NCBI GenBank assembly: GCA_045430275.1
Contig: JAILXU010000010.1
Coordinates: 1-64,000 of the forward strand
DNA from: Oceanobacter sp045430275
GTDB lineage: Bacteria > Pseudomonadota > Gammaproteobacteria > Pseudomonadales > Oceanobacteraceae
Length of the DNA stretch: 64,000 bases
Direction: 5' to 3'
Made by a program: the position numbers and the translations under genes. Below, piece by piece: positions 34,934 through 44,626 of the stretch. The notes under the pieces were generated by a model, which was given only the letters and a program-made list of their open reading frames with translations, was not told where the DNA came from and made no database searches. Position 1 is the first letter of the stretch. Every line of letters begins with the position of its first letter.

Positions 34934-36160
34934 TTATTCCCCTGCCGCCTGTTTAAGTTCTGCTTGCGTCATACGACGTGCGCCAGTTTCTCCCACCAGC
35001 AGCCAACCATCCGATACTGGCGCTGCAGCCGCCAGACCGGTACGCCCTTTCAAGGTGTGGATATTCACCATTGGCGTGCCGGAATCCGGGGTTCGATCAA
35101 TCGTCAATACCGTCCCGGCGTTACCCACCAGCGTTACCCGACCAGTATCCGTCACAGTTCCTGACAGCAATGTCTGTTCACTGCCAGTGTGTAATTCACG
35201 CCAGCTCTGCCCCTGATCAGAGGAGGCAAACACATGGCCACGTAAGCCAAACACCAGCCATTCCTGACCGGATTCCAAAGCGCCGAACAACGAGCCGTCA
35301 TACGGCAGAGCCAGTCGCTCCCAGCTTTGACCATAATCCTGAGACAGGGCAACCAGCCCCATTTCACCGACCACCAGCCAGCCTCCCGACTGCAGAATAT
35401 GGAACTGGCTCAGGTGCATACGATCAGGATTGGGAAATAGTGTGGCGGCATAGTCCCACTGCTCACCACCATCGCGGGTGCGAAACAACATGCCATAGGC
35501 ACCGACAGCAAAGCCGTCGTTCCGGCTAAAAAATGTGACGCCCAGAAATGGCTTGGTCGAGCCTTTTTCAATGTCAAACAGAGCATCGTCCAGAGCAAAG
35601 CGGACATTTTCCAGCTCGTATTCAAGGTCTTCTTCTTTTTGACGGTTACCGGCATTAGCTGCGGCTGATTGCTGCTGTTCCAGTTCGGTAATCTGCGTTT
35701 TAATCGCATCGGCTAACGCCTGATTGGCCTGAAAGCCATCAAACTGTTTTTGCCACGACACACCGCCATCACGACTGGCGAGAATGATGCCGTCATGACC
35801 CACGGCCCAGCCGTGTTGTTCATCGACAAAGTCCACAGCGGTTAGCGTGACACTGACCGGCACCGTACCCTGCTGCCAGCGTTGACCGGCGTTATCGGAA
35901 TACACAATGTGTCCGTACGCCCCCACCGCGACCAGACGATTTCCGGCCTGGGTAACATCCAGCAGCAACGCCTGATCGGCTTTATTGGAAGGGCTGGCCG
36001 GGGTATTGAGCGGATCTGTCCAGCCAGCCAGTGCGCCGGGGGACATCATCACCGCCAAGAAAATCATCAGGCCAATAAAGCCGCCCTGACCAGATAAAAC
36101 GACACGACCAGTCACGGCTCGCGTTGGTTCCCGAGAGAAACATTCCAGAATGGAAATCAT
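34934..36160 (-). CDS. YCF48/BNR-repeat beta-propeller protein, exported
   Basis: The 408-residue product has a hydrophobic N-terminal segment (about 28-46, ending SPGALA) consistent with export. Repeated propeller blades follow, with motifs such as GAYGHIVYSDNAGQRWQQG, VGHDGIILASRDGGVSWQKQ, VGAYGMLFRTRDGGEQWDYA and LRGHVFASSDQGQSWREL. These Asp-box/YCF48 blades are seen in photosystem assembly factors and in many secreted proteins. A short charged coiled coil (about 160-200) interrupts the repeats. A GGAG site precedes the ATG. It is likely a periplasmic partner of the downstream exporter; that is inference from the operon. Confidence 0.85.
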   Translation of the reverse strand: MISILECFSREPTRAVTGRVVLSGQGGFIGLMIFLAVMMSPGALAGWTDPLNTPASPSNKADQALLLDVTQAGNRLVAVGAYGHIVYSDNAGQRWQQGTVPVSVTLTAVDFVDEQHGWAVGHDGIILASRDGGVSWQKQFDGFQANQALADAIKTQITELEQQQSAAANAGNRQKEEDLEYELENVRFALDDALFDIEKGSTKPFLGVTFFSRNDGFAVGAYGMLFRTRDGGEQWDYAATLFPNPDRMHLSQFHILQSGGWLVVGEMGLVALSQDYGQSWERLALPYDGSLFGALESGQEWLVFGLRGHVFASSDQGQSWRELHTGSEQTLLSGTVTDTGRVTLVGNAGTVLTIDRTPDSGTPMVNIHTLKGRTGLAAAAPVSDGWLLVGETGARRMTQAELKQAAGE

Positions 36161-36374
36161 GAAACACTCCGATTTATTATAATAATAGTTCTACGGAATC
36201 ACACTCGCTTCAGGTAAGATCGAACTTCGGTGGGTAACATCCACCCACACGCATCAAAGCGTGCATTTCACCAATGATTACTGAACCTCAAGCACAAGTG
36301 TTTGTCCTGCAGGTAAACATAATGCATGGACTTCCCCGGAATGCCAAATAAAACTCTCCCGCCATCAAGTGCGG

Positions 36375-37736
36375 TCATTGGCTGGGGCTTGAAGATATCA
36401 AATTCACAGGCACCGGCATTCGGGAATAATCACGCGACCGACTGATCCGGTCATCCAGTGTATGAAACCAGTATTCTCCCTCGCTCCGATCAAACTCCAA
36501 CTGATATTCCGCCACAATCGCAGGCACTTCATACGCCGTTGTCAGCAAGGCCATGGCAACCGATGTCAGCTTGCCTGCTGTTGAATAACGATCAGCCATG
36601 ACGACCGCCCAGGAATCTTCATCGATGTACAACACTTGCTTGCCGTACACGGCTTTTTCTCTGCCTTTGAGTACGCCATCGATAACCCACACCCGGTGCT
36701 TCTCAAAACGAACGCGTGAAAAATCCGGCAACCCGGTGGTCAGAAACGTCGGATCACCTGACTCGGGGTTGCTCAGGCGATAATTATTATAGGGAATGAG
36801 TAACTCTCGTTTGCCCAGCAATTGCCAGTGGTATTGCTCAGGCTGCCCAGACAACAAGGTCGGAGACAGGATATTCGGAGCAGGCCGATTGCCTTCTGCC
36901 AACCGTTTTAACGACAGCTCTGTCGATGCCAGGGAAATGATCTGTTGCTGATGAAAAGCACCATCCAACTCACGCTCTCGCCAGGAATGCCACAGCGCAA
37001 CAGACACGCCACCGGGCACACCACCGAACACATCACCAGATGCCGCCAACGACTCTCGCCGCTGCTGCTCCCACTCGGCCACACGCTCGGGCCAGGATAA
37101 TTGCCTTGGGCTGGCCCATGGAAACACCGACCAACTCGCCAGCGGCCAGGATTCAATGCCACCCTGACGCACCTGAAACAAACGCTCAAAGCCATAATAA
37201 TGCCTGCCTTGCCAGCGCAACGTGGCATTGCTCAAGACCTCAGAACCCCGAGAAGGCATCGGGTAAGGAACGCCACCGGCCATCTGCTCAAGGCGATCAG
37301 GTTGCTGCAAGACATTCAGATAGGTTTGTTCGTACCAGTCATTCGGTGCGGCAGCGGTGCGGCGGCTTGGGTATACAGAGAGCGTGAAGTCGGCACCCGC
37401 CAACAGGGATTGAAAACCAGAGGGCAACACATCCCGGAAGTGCTGCACATTGGAGGAAGTAATACGCGTCAGGGGCACATCGTGCTCAAACGGATCGGGG
37501 CGGGCATGACCCGGCCCGGAATATGACAAGGGTGGCATCGACAAGCCACCACGCCAGGGCGGTATGTCCGTACCGTTGCCAGCACGCTCCGCCCCCAGCG
37601 GTGTCAGTTCACGAGTCAGGCGTTGTGCCTGTTGTACCTGTGATTCGCCGTCCTGGTACAGATCAGCGGCCCCTGCAGTGCTGCATAACAGCGTCAGGTA
37701 AAGATGACAAACCAGCCGTCGGCCTGACATCAGCAA
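36375..37736 (-). CDS. DUF1329 family exported protein
   Basis: The 453-residue protein has a signal peptide (cleavage probably at TAGAA-DLYQ, near residue 24) and the DUF1329 N-terminal signature RELTPLGAERAGNGTDIPPW (a short stretch around residues 41-60). The rest is a LolA/LppX-like region with VWVIDGVLKGREKAVYGKQ and YIDEDSWAVVMADRY. DUF1329 proteins are thought to bind lipids in the periplasm; the biochemical role is not settled. It begins 20 bp after pepN and could be read from it. A 214-bp gap without a gene separates it from the YCF48-like gene, suggesting separate promoters within one module. Confidence 0.85.
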   Translation of the reverse strand: MLMSGRRLVCHLYLTLLCSTAGAADLYQDGESQVQQAQRLTRELTPLGAERAGNGTDIPPWRGGLSMPPLSYSGPGHARPDPFEHDVPLTRITSSNVQHFRDVLPSGFQSLLAGADFTLSVYPSRRTAAAPNDWYEQTYLNVLQQPDRLEQMAGGVPYPMPSRGSEVLSNATLRWQGRHYYGFERLFQVRQGGIESWPLASWSVFPWASPRQLSWPERVAEWEQQRRESLAASGDVFGGVPGGVSVALWHSWRERELDGAFHQQQIISLASTELSLKRLAEGNRPAPNILSPTLLSGQPEQYHWQLLGKRELLIPYNNYRLSNPESGDPTFLTTGLPDFSRVRFEKHRVWVIDGVLKGREKAVYGKQVLYIDEDSWAVVMADRYSTAGKLTSVAMALLTTAYEVPAIVAEYQLEFDRSEGEYWFHTLDDRISRSRDYSRMPVPVNLISSSPSQ

Positions 37737-37756
37737 CCCCGCGAATCAACGAGAGA

Positions 37757-40402
37757 TCAGGCCAGCGCCTTGGTCACGACCTCGTAGACATCACGCGATA
37801 AATCAGGAGCGGCGGCAATACGTTCCAGCTCGGCGCGCATGGCCTCGCTCAACTCCGGCATCAGGCGACGCCATTTGGTCAAAGGCATCAACAAACGAGA
37901 GGCCATTTGAGGGTTTGATGCATTCAGGCGAATCACCGCATCGGCCAGCACACGGTAGCCTGCGGCATCTTTCTGATGGAAGAAACACAACGCCTGATTG
38001 GCAAAAGCACCCAGCACAGAACGGATCTTGTTCGGGTTACGCCAGTCAAAGGATTCATGCTGCAACAAGTGTTCGATACGCTCCAGCGCACCCAACTCAC
38101 AGGAACCAGCCTGCACGGACAACCACTGATCCACAACCAGATTATCGTGCTTCCATTCCTGATAGAAATCCTTCAGACAATCATCCGCCAGTTCATGCTC
38201 GCCACTGTTCACCAGAGCTGTCAGGGCAGCCATCTGATCCGTCATATTATCGGCAAGATCAAACTGGCGGCGAGCGGCTTTCAAGCCCTCAGCCGTGGCC
38301 TGGCTCCAGTACTGCAAGGCCAGGTTCTTGAGTGAGCGACGCGCCATCTGTGCCGGTTTCGGCTGATAAGGCTGGGTTGAAACCAGTCGTTGATAGCACG
38401 CGGAAAATTCATCGGACAACGCCATCGCCATCGCCATCTTGACGCGCTTGCGACCCAAGTGAATGGCATGAGGATCAACGACGTCACTGAATTCAGCCAT
38501 GTAGGATTCCGATGGCAGCGCTAGTAAATACGCCACCATCGCCGGGTCCAGAGTTTTATCCGCCAGCAGGGCGGCAAAGGCGTCAATGGCCGCTTCTGGC
38601 AGCTCGAATTCGTCAGCCTGAGCCTCACGCATCCAGTTCAGCATCAAACGTTGACCAGCATCCCAGCGGTTGAAGCCATCGTTATCATGTTGCAGCAGGA
38701 ACAGCAGCTCATCGTTGGACTGCTTCTGCTCCACCTTGACCGGAGCCGAGAAGTCGCGGAACAGTGACAGAATCGGCGCTTGCTCCAGATTGCGGAACAC
38801 AAACGTTTGCTCCGCTTCCGTCAGGTGCAAGACCTGGCTGTCCTCTGACCAGATTGCGTCAACCGCTTTGCCGTCGGTTGCCTCAGGCAGCACCGGCAAA
38901 TCTTTGCCATCCGAGCCAATCAGACCCAGTTGCACCGGAATCCACAACGGCAACTTATCGGACTGCCCTGGCGTATTCGGGCTGTGCTGTTTCAGCGTCA
39001 ATGACAGGGTTTGTTCAGCACTGGAATACTCACTGAAAACCGATACCACTGGCGTTCCGGCTTGCTTGTACCAGCGCGTAAACAGCGACAAATCCACCTT
39101 GTTGGCGTCTTCCATGGCGCAGACAAAATCGTAAATCGTGACGGCCTGACCATCATGACGCTCAAAATACAGGTCAGAGCCTTTACGGAAGCCGTCTGCC
39201 CCAAGAATCTTGTGCAACATGCCCACCACTTCAGCACCTTTTTCATAGATGGTGACGGTGTAGAAGTTGGAGATTTCAATGAAAGAATCCGGCTGCACCG
39301 GGTGTGCCATTGGGCCACCGTCTTCGGCAAATTGAACCGTGCGCATGAGGTTGGCGTCTTCAATGCGTTTTACCGGAGCCGAGTTCATATCCGCCGAGAA
39401 ACAGGCGTCCCGGAAAACGGTAAAGCCTTCTTTCAGACTGAGCTGGAACCAGTCACGACAGGTCACGCGGTTGCCTGACCAGTTGTGAAAATATTCATGC
39501 GCGACAATGGCTTCAATACGCTGATAAGCCGTGTCCGTAGCCGTGGCCGGATTCGCCAGCACGCAGGAAGAGTTGAAGATATTCAGGCCCTTGTTTTCCA
39601 TCGCGCCCATGTTGAAGTCGTCTACGGCCACGATCATGAAAATATCCAGATCGTATTCACGGCCATACACTTCTTCATCCCAACGCATGGAACGCTTCAG
39701 GGCATCCAGAGCATAAGCCGTTTTATCGGCATTACGGGCTTCCACAAAAATCTGCAGCGACACATCCCGACCGTTCATGGTCACAAACCGGTCTTCGTGC
39801 TTGACCAGATCGCCCGCCACCAGCGCAAACAGGTACGCCGGTTTCGGATGCGGATCGTGCCAGGTGACTTTGCGCAGCCCGTGCTCCAGCGCTTCATCAG
39901 TCAGGCAGTTGCCGTTTGAGAGCATCACCGGATACGCACCCACTGGCGCAATGATATGAGTGGTGAACACCGACATCACATCCGGGCGATCCAGATAATA
40001 GGTAATGCGGCGGAAGCCTTCGGCCTCACATTGCGTACAGTACATGCCGCCAGAACGGTACAGGCCTTCCAGTGCGGTATTTTTGTCCGGGAAAATACGA
40101 GTCACAATGTCCAGCGTGTGCGCATCCTGCAGACCCGACAAGGTCAGGGTTTCGGCATCGCATTGATAACGATCCGCTGCCAGCTCGCCACCGTCGAGAG
40201 AGAGGCTGACCAGCTCCAGTTCCTGACCGTTCAGAATCAGTGTGCCGGTATCTGGCTGCGTCTGATTTCGACGCAAGCTCAGCCGTGATGTCACCAGGGT
40301 GTGTGTTTCTTCGAGCTGGAAAGTCAATTCGGTCTGGTCAATCCAGTACGCCGGTTGTTGGTAATCTTTCAGAGAAATGGGACTGGGTTGTACGTCGCGC
40401 AT
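37757..40402 (-). CDS. pepN: Aminopeptidase N (M1 family)
   Basis: This is a cytosolic zinc aminopeptidase with broad specificity that finishes protein breakdown. Family motifs are the substrate-anchoring GAMENKGLNIF and the zinc site HEYFHNWSGNRVTCRDW followed by FQLSLKEG (HExxH-18-E). The ATG at 40402 has an AGGAG site and gives 881 residues, near the E. coli length (870); the frame runs on to 40441 and overlaps the previous gene there. The helical C-terminal domain (from about 550) is complete. It follows the DUF2797 gene and precedes DUF1329. Confidence 0.96.
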   Translation of the reverse strand: MRDVQPSPISLKDYQQPAYWIDQTELTFQLEETHTLVTSRLSLRRNQTQPDTGTLILNGQELELVSLSLDGGELAADRYQCDAETLTLSGLQDAHTLDIVTRIFPDKNTALEGLYRSGGMYCTQCEAEGFRRITYYLDRPDVMSVFTTHIIAPVGAYPVMLSNGNCLTDEALEHGLRKVTWHDPHPKPAYLFALVAGDLVKHEDRFVTMNGRDVSLQIFVEARNADKTAYALDALKRSMRWDEEVYGREYDLDIFMIVAVDDFNMGAMENKGLNIFNSSCVLANPATATDTAYQRIEAIVAHEYFHNWSGNRVTCRDWFQLSLKEGFTVFRDACFSADMNSAPVKRIEDANLMRTVQFAEDGGPMAHPVQPDSFIEISNFYTVTIYEKGAEVVGMLHKILGADGFRKGSDLYFERHDGQAVTIYDFVCAMEDANKVDLSLFTRWYKQAGTPVVSVFSEYSSAEQTLSLTLKQHSPNTPGQSDKLPLWIPVQLGLIGSDGKDLPVLPEATDGKAVDAIWSEDSQVLHLTEAEQTFVFRNLEQAPILSLFRDFSAPVKVEQKQSNDELLFLLQHDNDGFNRWDAGQRLMLNWMREAQADEFELPEAAIDAFAALLADKTLDPAMVAYLLALPSESYMAEFSDVVDPHAIHLGRKRVKMAMAMALSDEFSACYQRLVSTQPYQPKPAQMARRSLKNLALQYWSQATAEGLKAARRQFDLADNMTDQMAALTALVNSGEHELADDCLKDFYQEWKHDNLVVDQWLSVQAGSCELGALERIEHLLQHESFDWRNPNKIRSVLGAFANQALCFFHQKDAAGYRVLADAVIRLNASNPQMASRLLMPLTKWRRLMPELSEAMRAELERIAAAPDLSRDVYEVVTKALA

Positions 40403-40437
40403 GACGGCTCCTGAGGTATGTGACCCTGTTGTTATTA

Positions 40438-41352
40438 TCAATATTCCGTTGCAGGTGGCTGAAGCTTTAATGACACTTCATAGCCAGAAAACCGGCGCAG
40501 GTTAATCACGCCGCCGTCCAAAAGCAAATACTGGCCCTTGATTCCCATCAAGCGTCCACAAATTTGAGCGGTTTTATCCAGATTGAAGCTGCTGACCTTG
40601 GTTGGGTAAGACAGCACCGGGTAATCAAATCCGTACATGTCCTCGTCACTCCAGCACACCGCCTGTGCGCCATACGGTTCTGCCAGTGCTTGCAAAGCCG
40701 CCCCGTGGTCACGCTTCAGGTCAGACCGAATAGCCGCCAGATCCAATGTCTCCGGGGTGCCCTTCAGCATTTGTCGCCAGTTGGTTCGGTCGGACATTTC
40801 CTGTTTCAGATGAGATTCCACCAGCCCCGACAAATGCCGATTGGTAACGTACAGCAGCGGGATGGCCTGAGTAGCTCCCTGATCCAGCCAGCGCACCGGA
40901 CGCTGGGTCGAACGGGTAATGCCCACTTTGAGACCGGAGGTATTCGACAAGTACACACAATGCGACTGAAAACAGACCTGCTCGGCCCAGTCGTTGTCAC
41001 GACAAGTGCCCAGATGATAATGGCAGCGCTCTGGTGCCATCATGCAGGTATCGCACTGTGCTAGGCGGCTAAAGCAAGGGTAACAATAGCCTTGCCCGTA
41101 ACTTTTACGAGATCGGCGCTGACAGTTCTGGCAGAGGATGCGACCCGTCCAGTCAATCTGCACCGACCCTCCGATATACGGATTCAGCACACAGGAGTGC
41201 TGCTCACCGGGAGAGTGGGCATCAGTAGATTGAGCATGAAGAGCTTGGGAGTCAGAGAGCTGAATCAGGTATTGCACCTGTGCCTCAGCGGGAGAGACCG
41301 ATGACTGCATTTTCTGCAGCGCACCGGTCAGAGTTATGGCAGAGAGCGCCAC
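40438..41352 (-). CDS. DUF2797 protein with zinc-ribbon and GIY-YIG-like segments
   Basis: The protein has four pairs of Cys motifs in its first half (CQNC, CYPC, CDTC and a C/H-rich MAPERCHYHLGTC), suggesting zinc binding. HCVYLSNTSGLKVGITR, which follows, resembles the start of GIY-YIG nuclease-fold domains. The middle shows GATQAIPLLYVTNRHLSGLVE. The pattern is that of DUF2797. The start is a GTG one base after the yeaC stop, supported by the LQKM segment common near family N-termini. It belongs to the nadK-phosphoesterase-rhomboid-yeaC-DUF2797-pepN minus-strand run. Function is unknown; a nucleic-acid role is likely from the fold. Confidence 0.85.
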   Translation of the reverse strand: MALSAITLTGALQKMQSSVSPAEAQVQYLIQLSDSQALHAQSTDAHSPGEQHSCVLNPYIGGSVQIDWTGRILCQNCQRRSRKSYGQGYCYPCFSRLAQCDTCMMAPERCHYHLGTCRDNDWAEQVCFQSHCVYLSNTSGLKVGITRSTQRPVRWLDQGATQAIPLLYVTNRHLSGLVESHLKQEMSDRTNWRQMLKGTPETLDLAAIRSDLKRDHGAALQALAEPYGAQAVCWSDEDMYGFDYPVLSYPTKVSSFNLDKTAQICGRLMGIKGQYLLLDGGVINLRRFSGYEVSLKLQPPATEY

Positions 41353-41353
41353 C

Positions 41354-41602
41354 TTATTGCAACGTCAGTGTCTGGGTATCGTCATCATCCTTACTGGATT
41401 TGCAACCACCACCAATAAAACCAACGCGTTCTTCTTCCGGGATATCGTGCGTGGTTTCATAGCGTAAAATGGCCTCCAGACAGAGTTCACGCTGTCCGTC
41501 CTGCAAGGCAACACCGTTGGGCCAGCGCCCGGTAGCCACCGCGTTTTTCAAATTTTCATACACCTCAGGCGTCAGCGCCTGTATCAGTTGTTCCAGTGTC
41601 AT
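41354..41602 (-). CDS. yeaC: YeaC family (DUF1315) small protein
   Basis: The 82-residue cytosolic protein starts LEQLIQALTPEVYENLKNAV and contains TGRWPNGVALQDGQRELCLE and ILRYET, as in E. coli YeaC. A short Gly-Gly-Gly-Cys-Lys segment and an acidic tail end it. The ATG at 41602 has a GAGG site and overlaps the rhomboid gene stop by 4 bp (ATGA). Its function is unknown. Confidence 0.9.
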   Translation of the reverse strand: MTLEQLIQALTPEVYENLKNAVATGRWPNGVALQDGQRELCLEAILRYETTHDIPEEERVGFIGGGCKSSKDDDDTQTLTLQ

Positions 41603-42441
41603 TCTGTACCTCGTTGACGATGTGGCCATATCATGGCCATCAATATACCTGCGACCAATCCTCCCAGGTGAGCACCATGAGCGGTATCGCTTGAACCTAC
41701 CATCATCTGATCACCCATGATGGTCAGTAGCATCCAGCCAGCCATTAATGGCAACAGCGCCGTTGGCACATCATAGGTAGCAACACGGCGTAATTGTCGC
41801 CAGCCCAGCCAGCCCATGATGCCAAACACAATCCCGGATGCGCCGCCGAAGCCGGGGCCGGAGAACCACCATTGTACGCCGTTCCCAACCAATCCCGTCA
41901 CCACCATCAACAGTAACAGAGGCAACAGACCGTCCCGATGTTCAATAGGCCGGGCAATCACCCACCACCAGAACAGGTTGAACAGTATGTGTGTTACCGA
42001 GAAATGGATCAGACACGGCAACCAGAAGTCCACCAGACCGATACTGAACCAGGCGTCCGGTTCCATGCGCTGCTGTGGCCAGTATTCGACTCCGGGCTGA
42101 CTCCACATCAGCAACCATTCCGGCTGCAGTGACCAAACCAGATACAACCCGCCCCAGACCAGCATCATCAGGAACGCAAACGGCGACTGCCCCAGATTCA
42201 TCATGACGCGCGTCAGGGTGCCAGCCGCGACCGGGCCAGATTCCGGTTTAACCAGCGTTCCGGCTTTCCACTCCTCGACCCACTGTCGTACCTGATCCAC
42301 ATCCGCCGGATTGGCCAGTAGCAAGCATTGCTTGCCGTCTTCAACAACCACACGGTGAATGATGCGATGCGCCCAGAGCTGGCGGGTGATGGGCGACAGA
42401 TCCACGCGCGGATCGGCCACCAGCACAACGATTGGTTCCAT
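41599..42441 (-). CDS. glpG: Rhomboid intramembrane serine protease (GlpG-like)
   Basis: Rhomboids cut membrane proteins within or near their helices. The 280-residue protein has an N-terminal cytosolic domain (about 1-70) like that of GlpG and then six membrane helices. The catalytic Ser lies in GGASGIVFGIMGW and the His in HGAHLGGLVAG. The HFSVTHILFNLFWWW segment supplies the conserved His and Asn of helix 2. It overlaps the phosphoesterase gene by 1 bp and yeaC by 4 bp, so the run is tightly coupled. Confidence 0.92.
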   Translation of the reverse strand: MEPIVVLVADPRVDLSPITRQLWAHRIIHRVVVEDGKQCLLLANPADVDQVRQWVEEWKAGTLVKPESGPVAAGTLTRVMMNLGQSPFAFLMMLVWGGLYLVWSLQPEWLLMWSQPGVEYWPQQRMEPDAWFSIGLVDFWLPCLIHFSVTHILFNLFWWWVIARPIEHRDGLLPLLLLMVVTGLVGNGVQWWFSGPGFGGASGIVFGIMGWLGWRQLRRVATYDVPTALLPLMAGWMLLTIMGDQMMVGSSDTAHGAHLGGLVAGILMAMIWPHRQRGTE

Positions 42442-43397
42442 CAGCGCTCCTGCTTCTCAACCCGCACCCAGGTGAACTTGTTGCGCTGCAGGTGCGCTTC
42501 CGTGTCCATGCGATACGCCACCAGACGGCCATACTTGACTGCACTGTAATCCAGGCAGGCAATGTTCGGCGTCACGGGCGCTGGAATGCCAGCCATCCAG
42601 TAATGACCGAAGAACAGCGGCTTTTCTTCCGCCCGATAATGCAGCAATTTTTTCTTTTCCTGATCCGATAACGGATGGTGCTGCAAATCGACCGGCAATG
42701 GATCGGGCTGAAAAATCACATCATCATAGCGTTGGGGGTTTTCGGTCCAGAAATTGGTGCGGAAGAACTGGCGCATGAAGCCATCCTTCGCCGTCATGGA
42801 ACGCCCGTCAGGCAACTTCAGTTGCGTGCCCCGGAGTGTGCGATCAAGAAATTTGAACAAAAACGAATCAGTATCAATCGATTCCACCAGCATGTCTTTC
42901 TGGATCTGGTTGCCACCATAACGAGCAATAAACTCGTCAATCATGGTCTGATCCCAACAGGCATGAACCACCCGGAAATGATCACATTCCATAAACAGAG
43001 GCAGCTCGACAAACCAGTCCAGAAACTCGTTGAATTCGTGAGGGTAGTTCGCAAACTGTTCCAGAGTCTGTTCAACAATCCGGGTATTGCGCTGGGTGTG
43101 TGGGCGAAGATACGGCTGACGCATACCGGCAGGGGCTTCGGTGCAATACGTCACGACATTGTATTCGTGATTGCCCATCAACAACTCGGCATGACCGGCT
43201 TCTACCATGTCACGCACAATGTGGCAGGTAAGACGGATATTCGGCCCACGATCAACCAGATCCCCAACAAAGATGGCCTTGCGATGACGGTGCTGATACA
43301 CACCATTCACCCTGCTATATCCCATCTGTGTGAGCAATTTGATTAAGGTGTTGGCGCACCCATGAACATCACCGATCAGGTCGTATCCCTGATGCAT
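42441..43397 (-). CDS. Calcineurin-like metallophosphoesterase
   Basis: The two-metal phosphoesterase motifs are all present: DLIGDVHGCANTL, AIFVGDLVDRGPN, LLMGNHEYN and the later VVHACWD and FFGHYWMAG. This set fits the PrpA/ApaH-like (PPP) branch, which includes protein phosphatases and diadenosine tetraphosphatases. At 318 residues it is longer than ApaH (about 280). It follows nadK by 2 bp. The real substrate is not predictable. Confidence 0.88.
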   Translation of the reverse strand: MHQGYDLIGDVHGCANTLIKLLTQMGYSRVNGVYQHRHRKAIFVGDLVDRGPNIRLTCHIVRDMVEAGHAELLMGNHEYNVVTYCTEAPAGMRQPYLRPHTQRNTRIVEQTLEQFANYPHEFNEFLDWFVELPLFMECDHFRVVHACWDQTMIDEFIARYGGNQIQKDMLVESIDTDSFLFKFLDRTLRGTQLKLPDGRSMTAKDGFMRQFFRTNFWTENPQRYDDVIFQPDPLPVDLQHHPLSDQEKKKLLHYRAEEKPLFFGHYWMAGIPAPVTPNIACLDYSAVKYGRLVAYRMDTEAHLQRNKFTWVRVEKQER

Positions 43398-43399
43398 AC

Positions 43400-44284
43400 T
43401 TACTCTCCGAGATTACTGCTCCAGCCCAATTTGGTGCGACAAATTTCATAGAAATTATGGCCCTTGGGGTGAATCAACTTAAGCTTGTGTGCTTTTTTGC
43501 GAATGGTAATGGTGTCACCGGGAGCACAAGGAATGTGGGTCTGGCCGTCGCAACTGACGGTTGGATAGATATCCTGGCTGGCATCAATGTGGATTTTGAT
43601 TTCGCTTTTGCCATCCACAACAATCGGGCGACTCGACAGCGTGTGCGGAAACATCGGCACCAACACCAGCGCATCCAGTTTGGGGTGCATGATCGGGCCA
43701 CCACCCGACAGGGAATACGCTGTCGAACCGGTCGGAGTCGAGACAATCAGGCCATCCGAACGCTGGTTATAGACATGCTGGCCTTCGATAAACAGGTCAA
43801 AGGCAATCATGCGAGCCGACTTTCCAGGGTGTAACACCACATCGTTCAACGCGGCTGCGGAACCAATGGGGTTGCCATCACGCTTGACTTCGGCATCCAG
43901 CAGGAAACGCAGTTCGCTGACGTATTCGCCATGCAGTACCGCCATGACTTCATCGCACATGTTGTCGTCCGGGCTGATGTCGGTCAAAAAGCCCAATCGA
44001 CCCCGATTAATACCCAATACCGGAATGTGGTATTTGGCCAGTGCCCTCGCGGCACCCAACAGGCTGCCGTCACCGCCAACCACAATGACCAGATCGCAAA
44101 TTTCACCCAGCAGATTGACGTTACTCACCTGCATATTGTGGCCAGGAATCACCTCAGCAATGCGATCATCCAGAATCACATTGTGCCCTTCTTCTGTCAG
44201 GAAACGGGACAACCTCTTGATCGTTTCAATGACCTTGTTGCTATTGAGGCGGCCAATAATGCCAATGTTACGAAACTCTTCCAT
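43400..44284 (-). CDS. nadK: NAD kinase
   Basis: NadK phosphorylates NAD to NADP using ATP or polyphosphate. The family motifs are VVGGDGSLLGAARAL (GGDGS with the catalytic Asp), INRGRLGFLTDI, LNDVVLHPG and DGLIVSTPTGSTAYSLSGGGPI. The ATG at 44284 aligns with the Pseudomonas start M-E-x-FRNIGIIGRL and gives 294 residues. An in-frame ATG at 44308 has a better GGGGAG site and may be the true start; the frame extends to 44350. It leads the minus-strand run toward pepN. Confidence 0.95.
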   Translation of the reverse strand: MEEFRNIGIIGRLNSNKVIETIKRLSRFLTEEGHNVILDDRIAEVIPGHNMQVSNVNLLGEICDLVIVVGGDGSLLGAARALAKYHIPVLGINRGRLGFLTDISPDDNMCDEVMAVLHGEYVSELRFLLDAEVKRDGNPIGSAAALNDVVLHPGKSARMIAFDLFIEGQHVYNQRSDGLIVSTPTGSTAYSLSGGGPIMHPKLDALVLVPMFPHTLSSRPIVVDGKSEIKIHIDASQDIYPTVSCDGQTHIPCAPGDTITIRKKAHKLKLIHPKGHNFYEICRTKLGWSSNLGE

Positions 44285-44626
44285 CACCCTGTATCCGAGT
44301 TGAGCCATCTGATCACTTCTCCCCGAGGTCGCTAAAATCTGTGCCTGCAATGGATACTCATCTCCCAGACCGGTTCACCACCAGCTTGAAGGCCCTGTTA
44401 TCATCCTGCCCATTGCATCCTGAAATAAAAAACCGCTCCGACCGACACTCATCACGCCCACAGGCGTAAAACCCCTACTGCAAGAGTGTTCGGCTCATAA
44501 GCCAGTCATGGTTATATTGTTGTTGTAGCACTGGCAATTCGGACATCATTTGTGTATCCGTGCTCCTGTCGCCAGCGTCGCCGACTTATAACACACCCTC
44601 CTGCAAAAGGCTTGTTGACCTGACTC
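44285..44626. other. Divergent promoter region between nadK and the DUF1853 gene
   Basis: No gene is seen here. If nadK starts at 44308 the gap shrinks by 24 bp. The stretch has no convincing -35/-10 pair, repeat or RNA gene that I can support. Confidence 0.4.
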
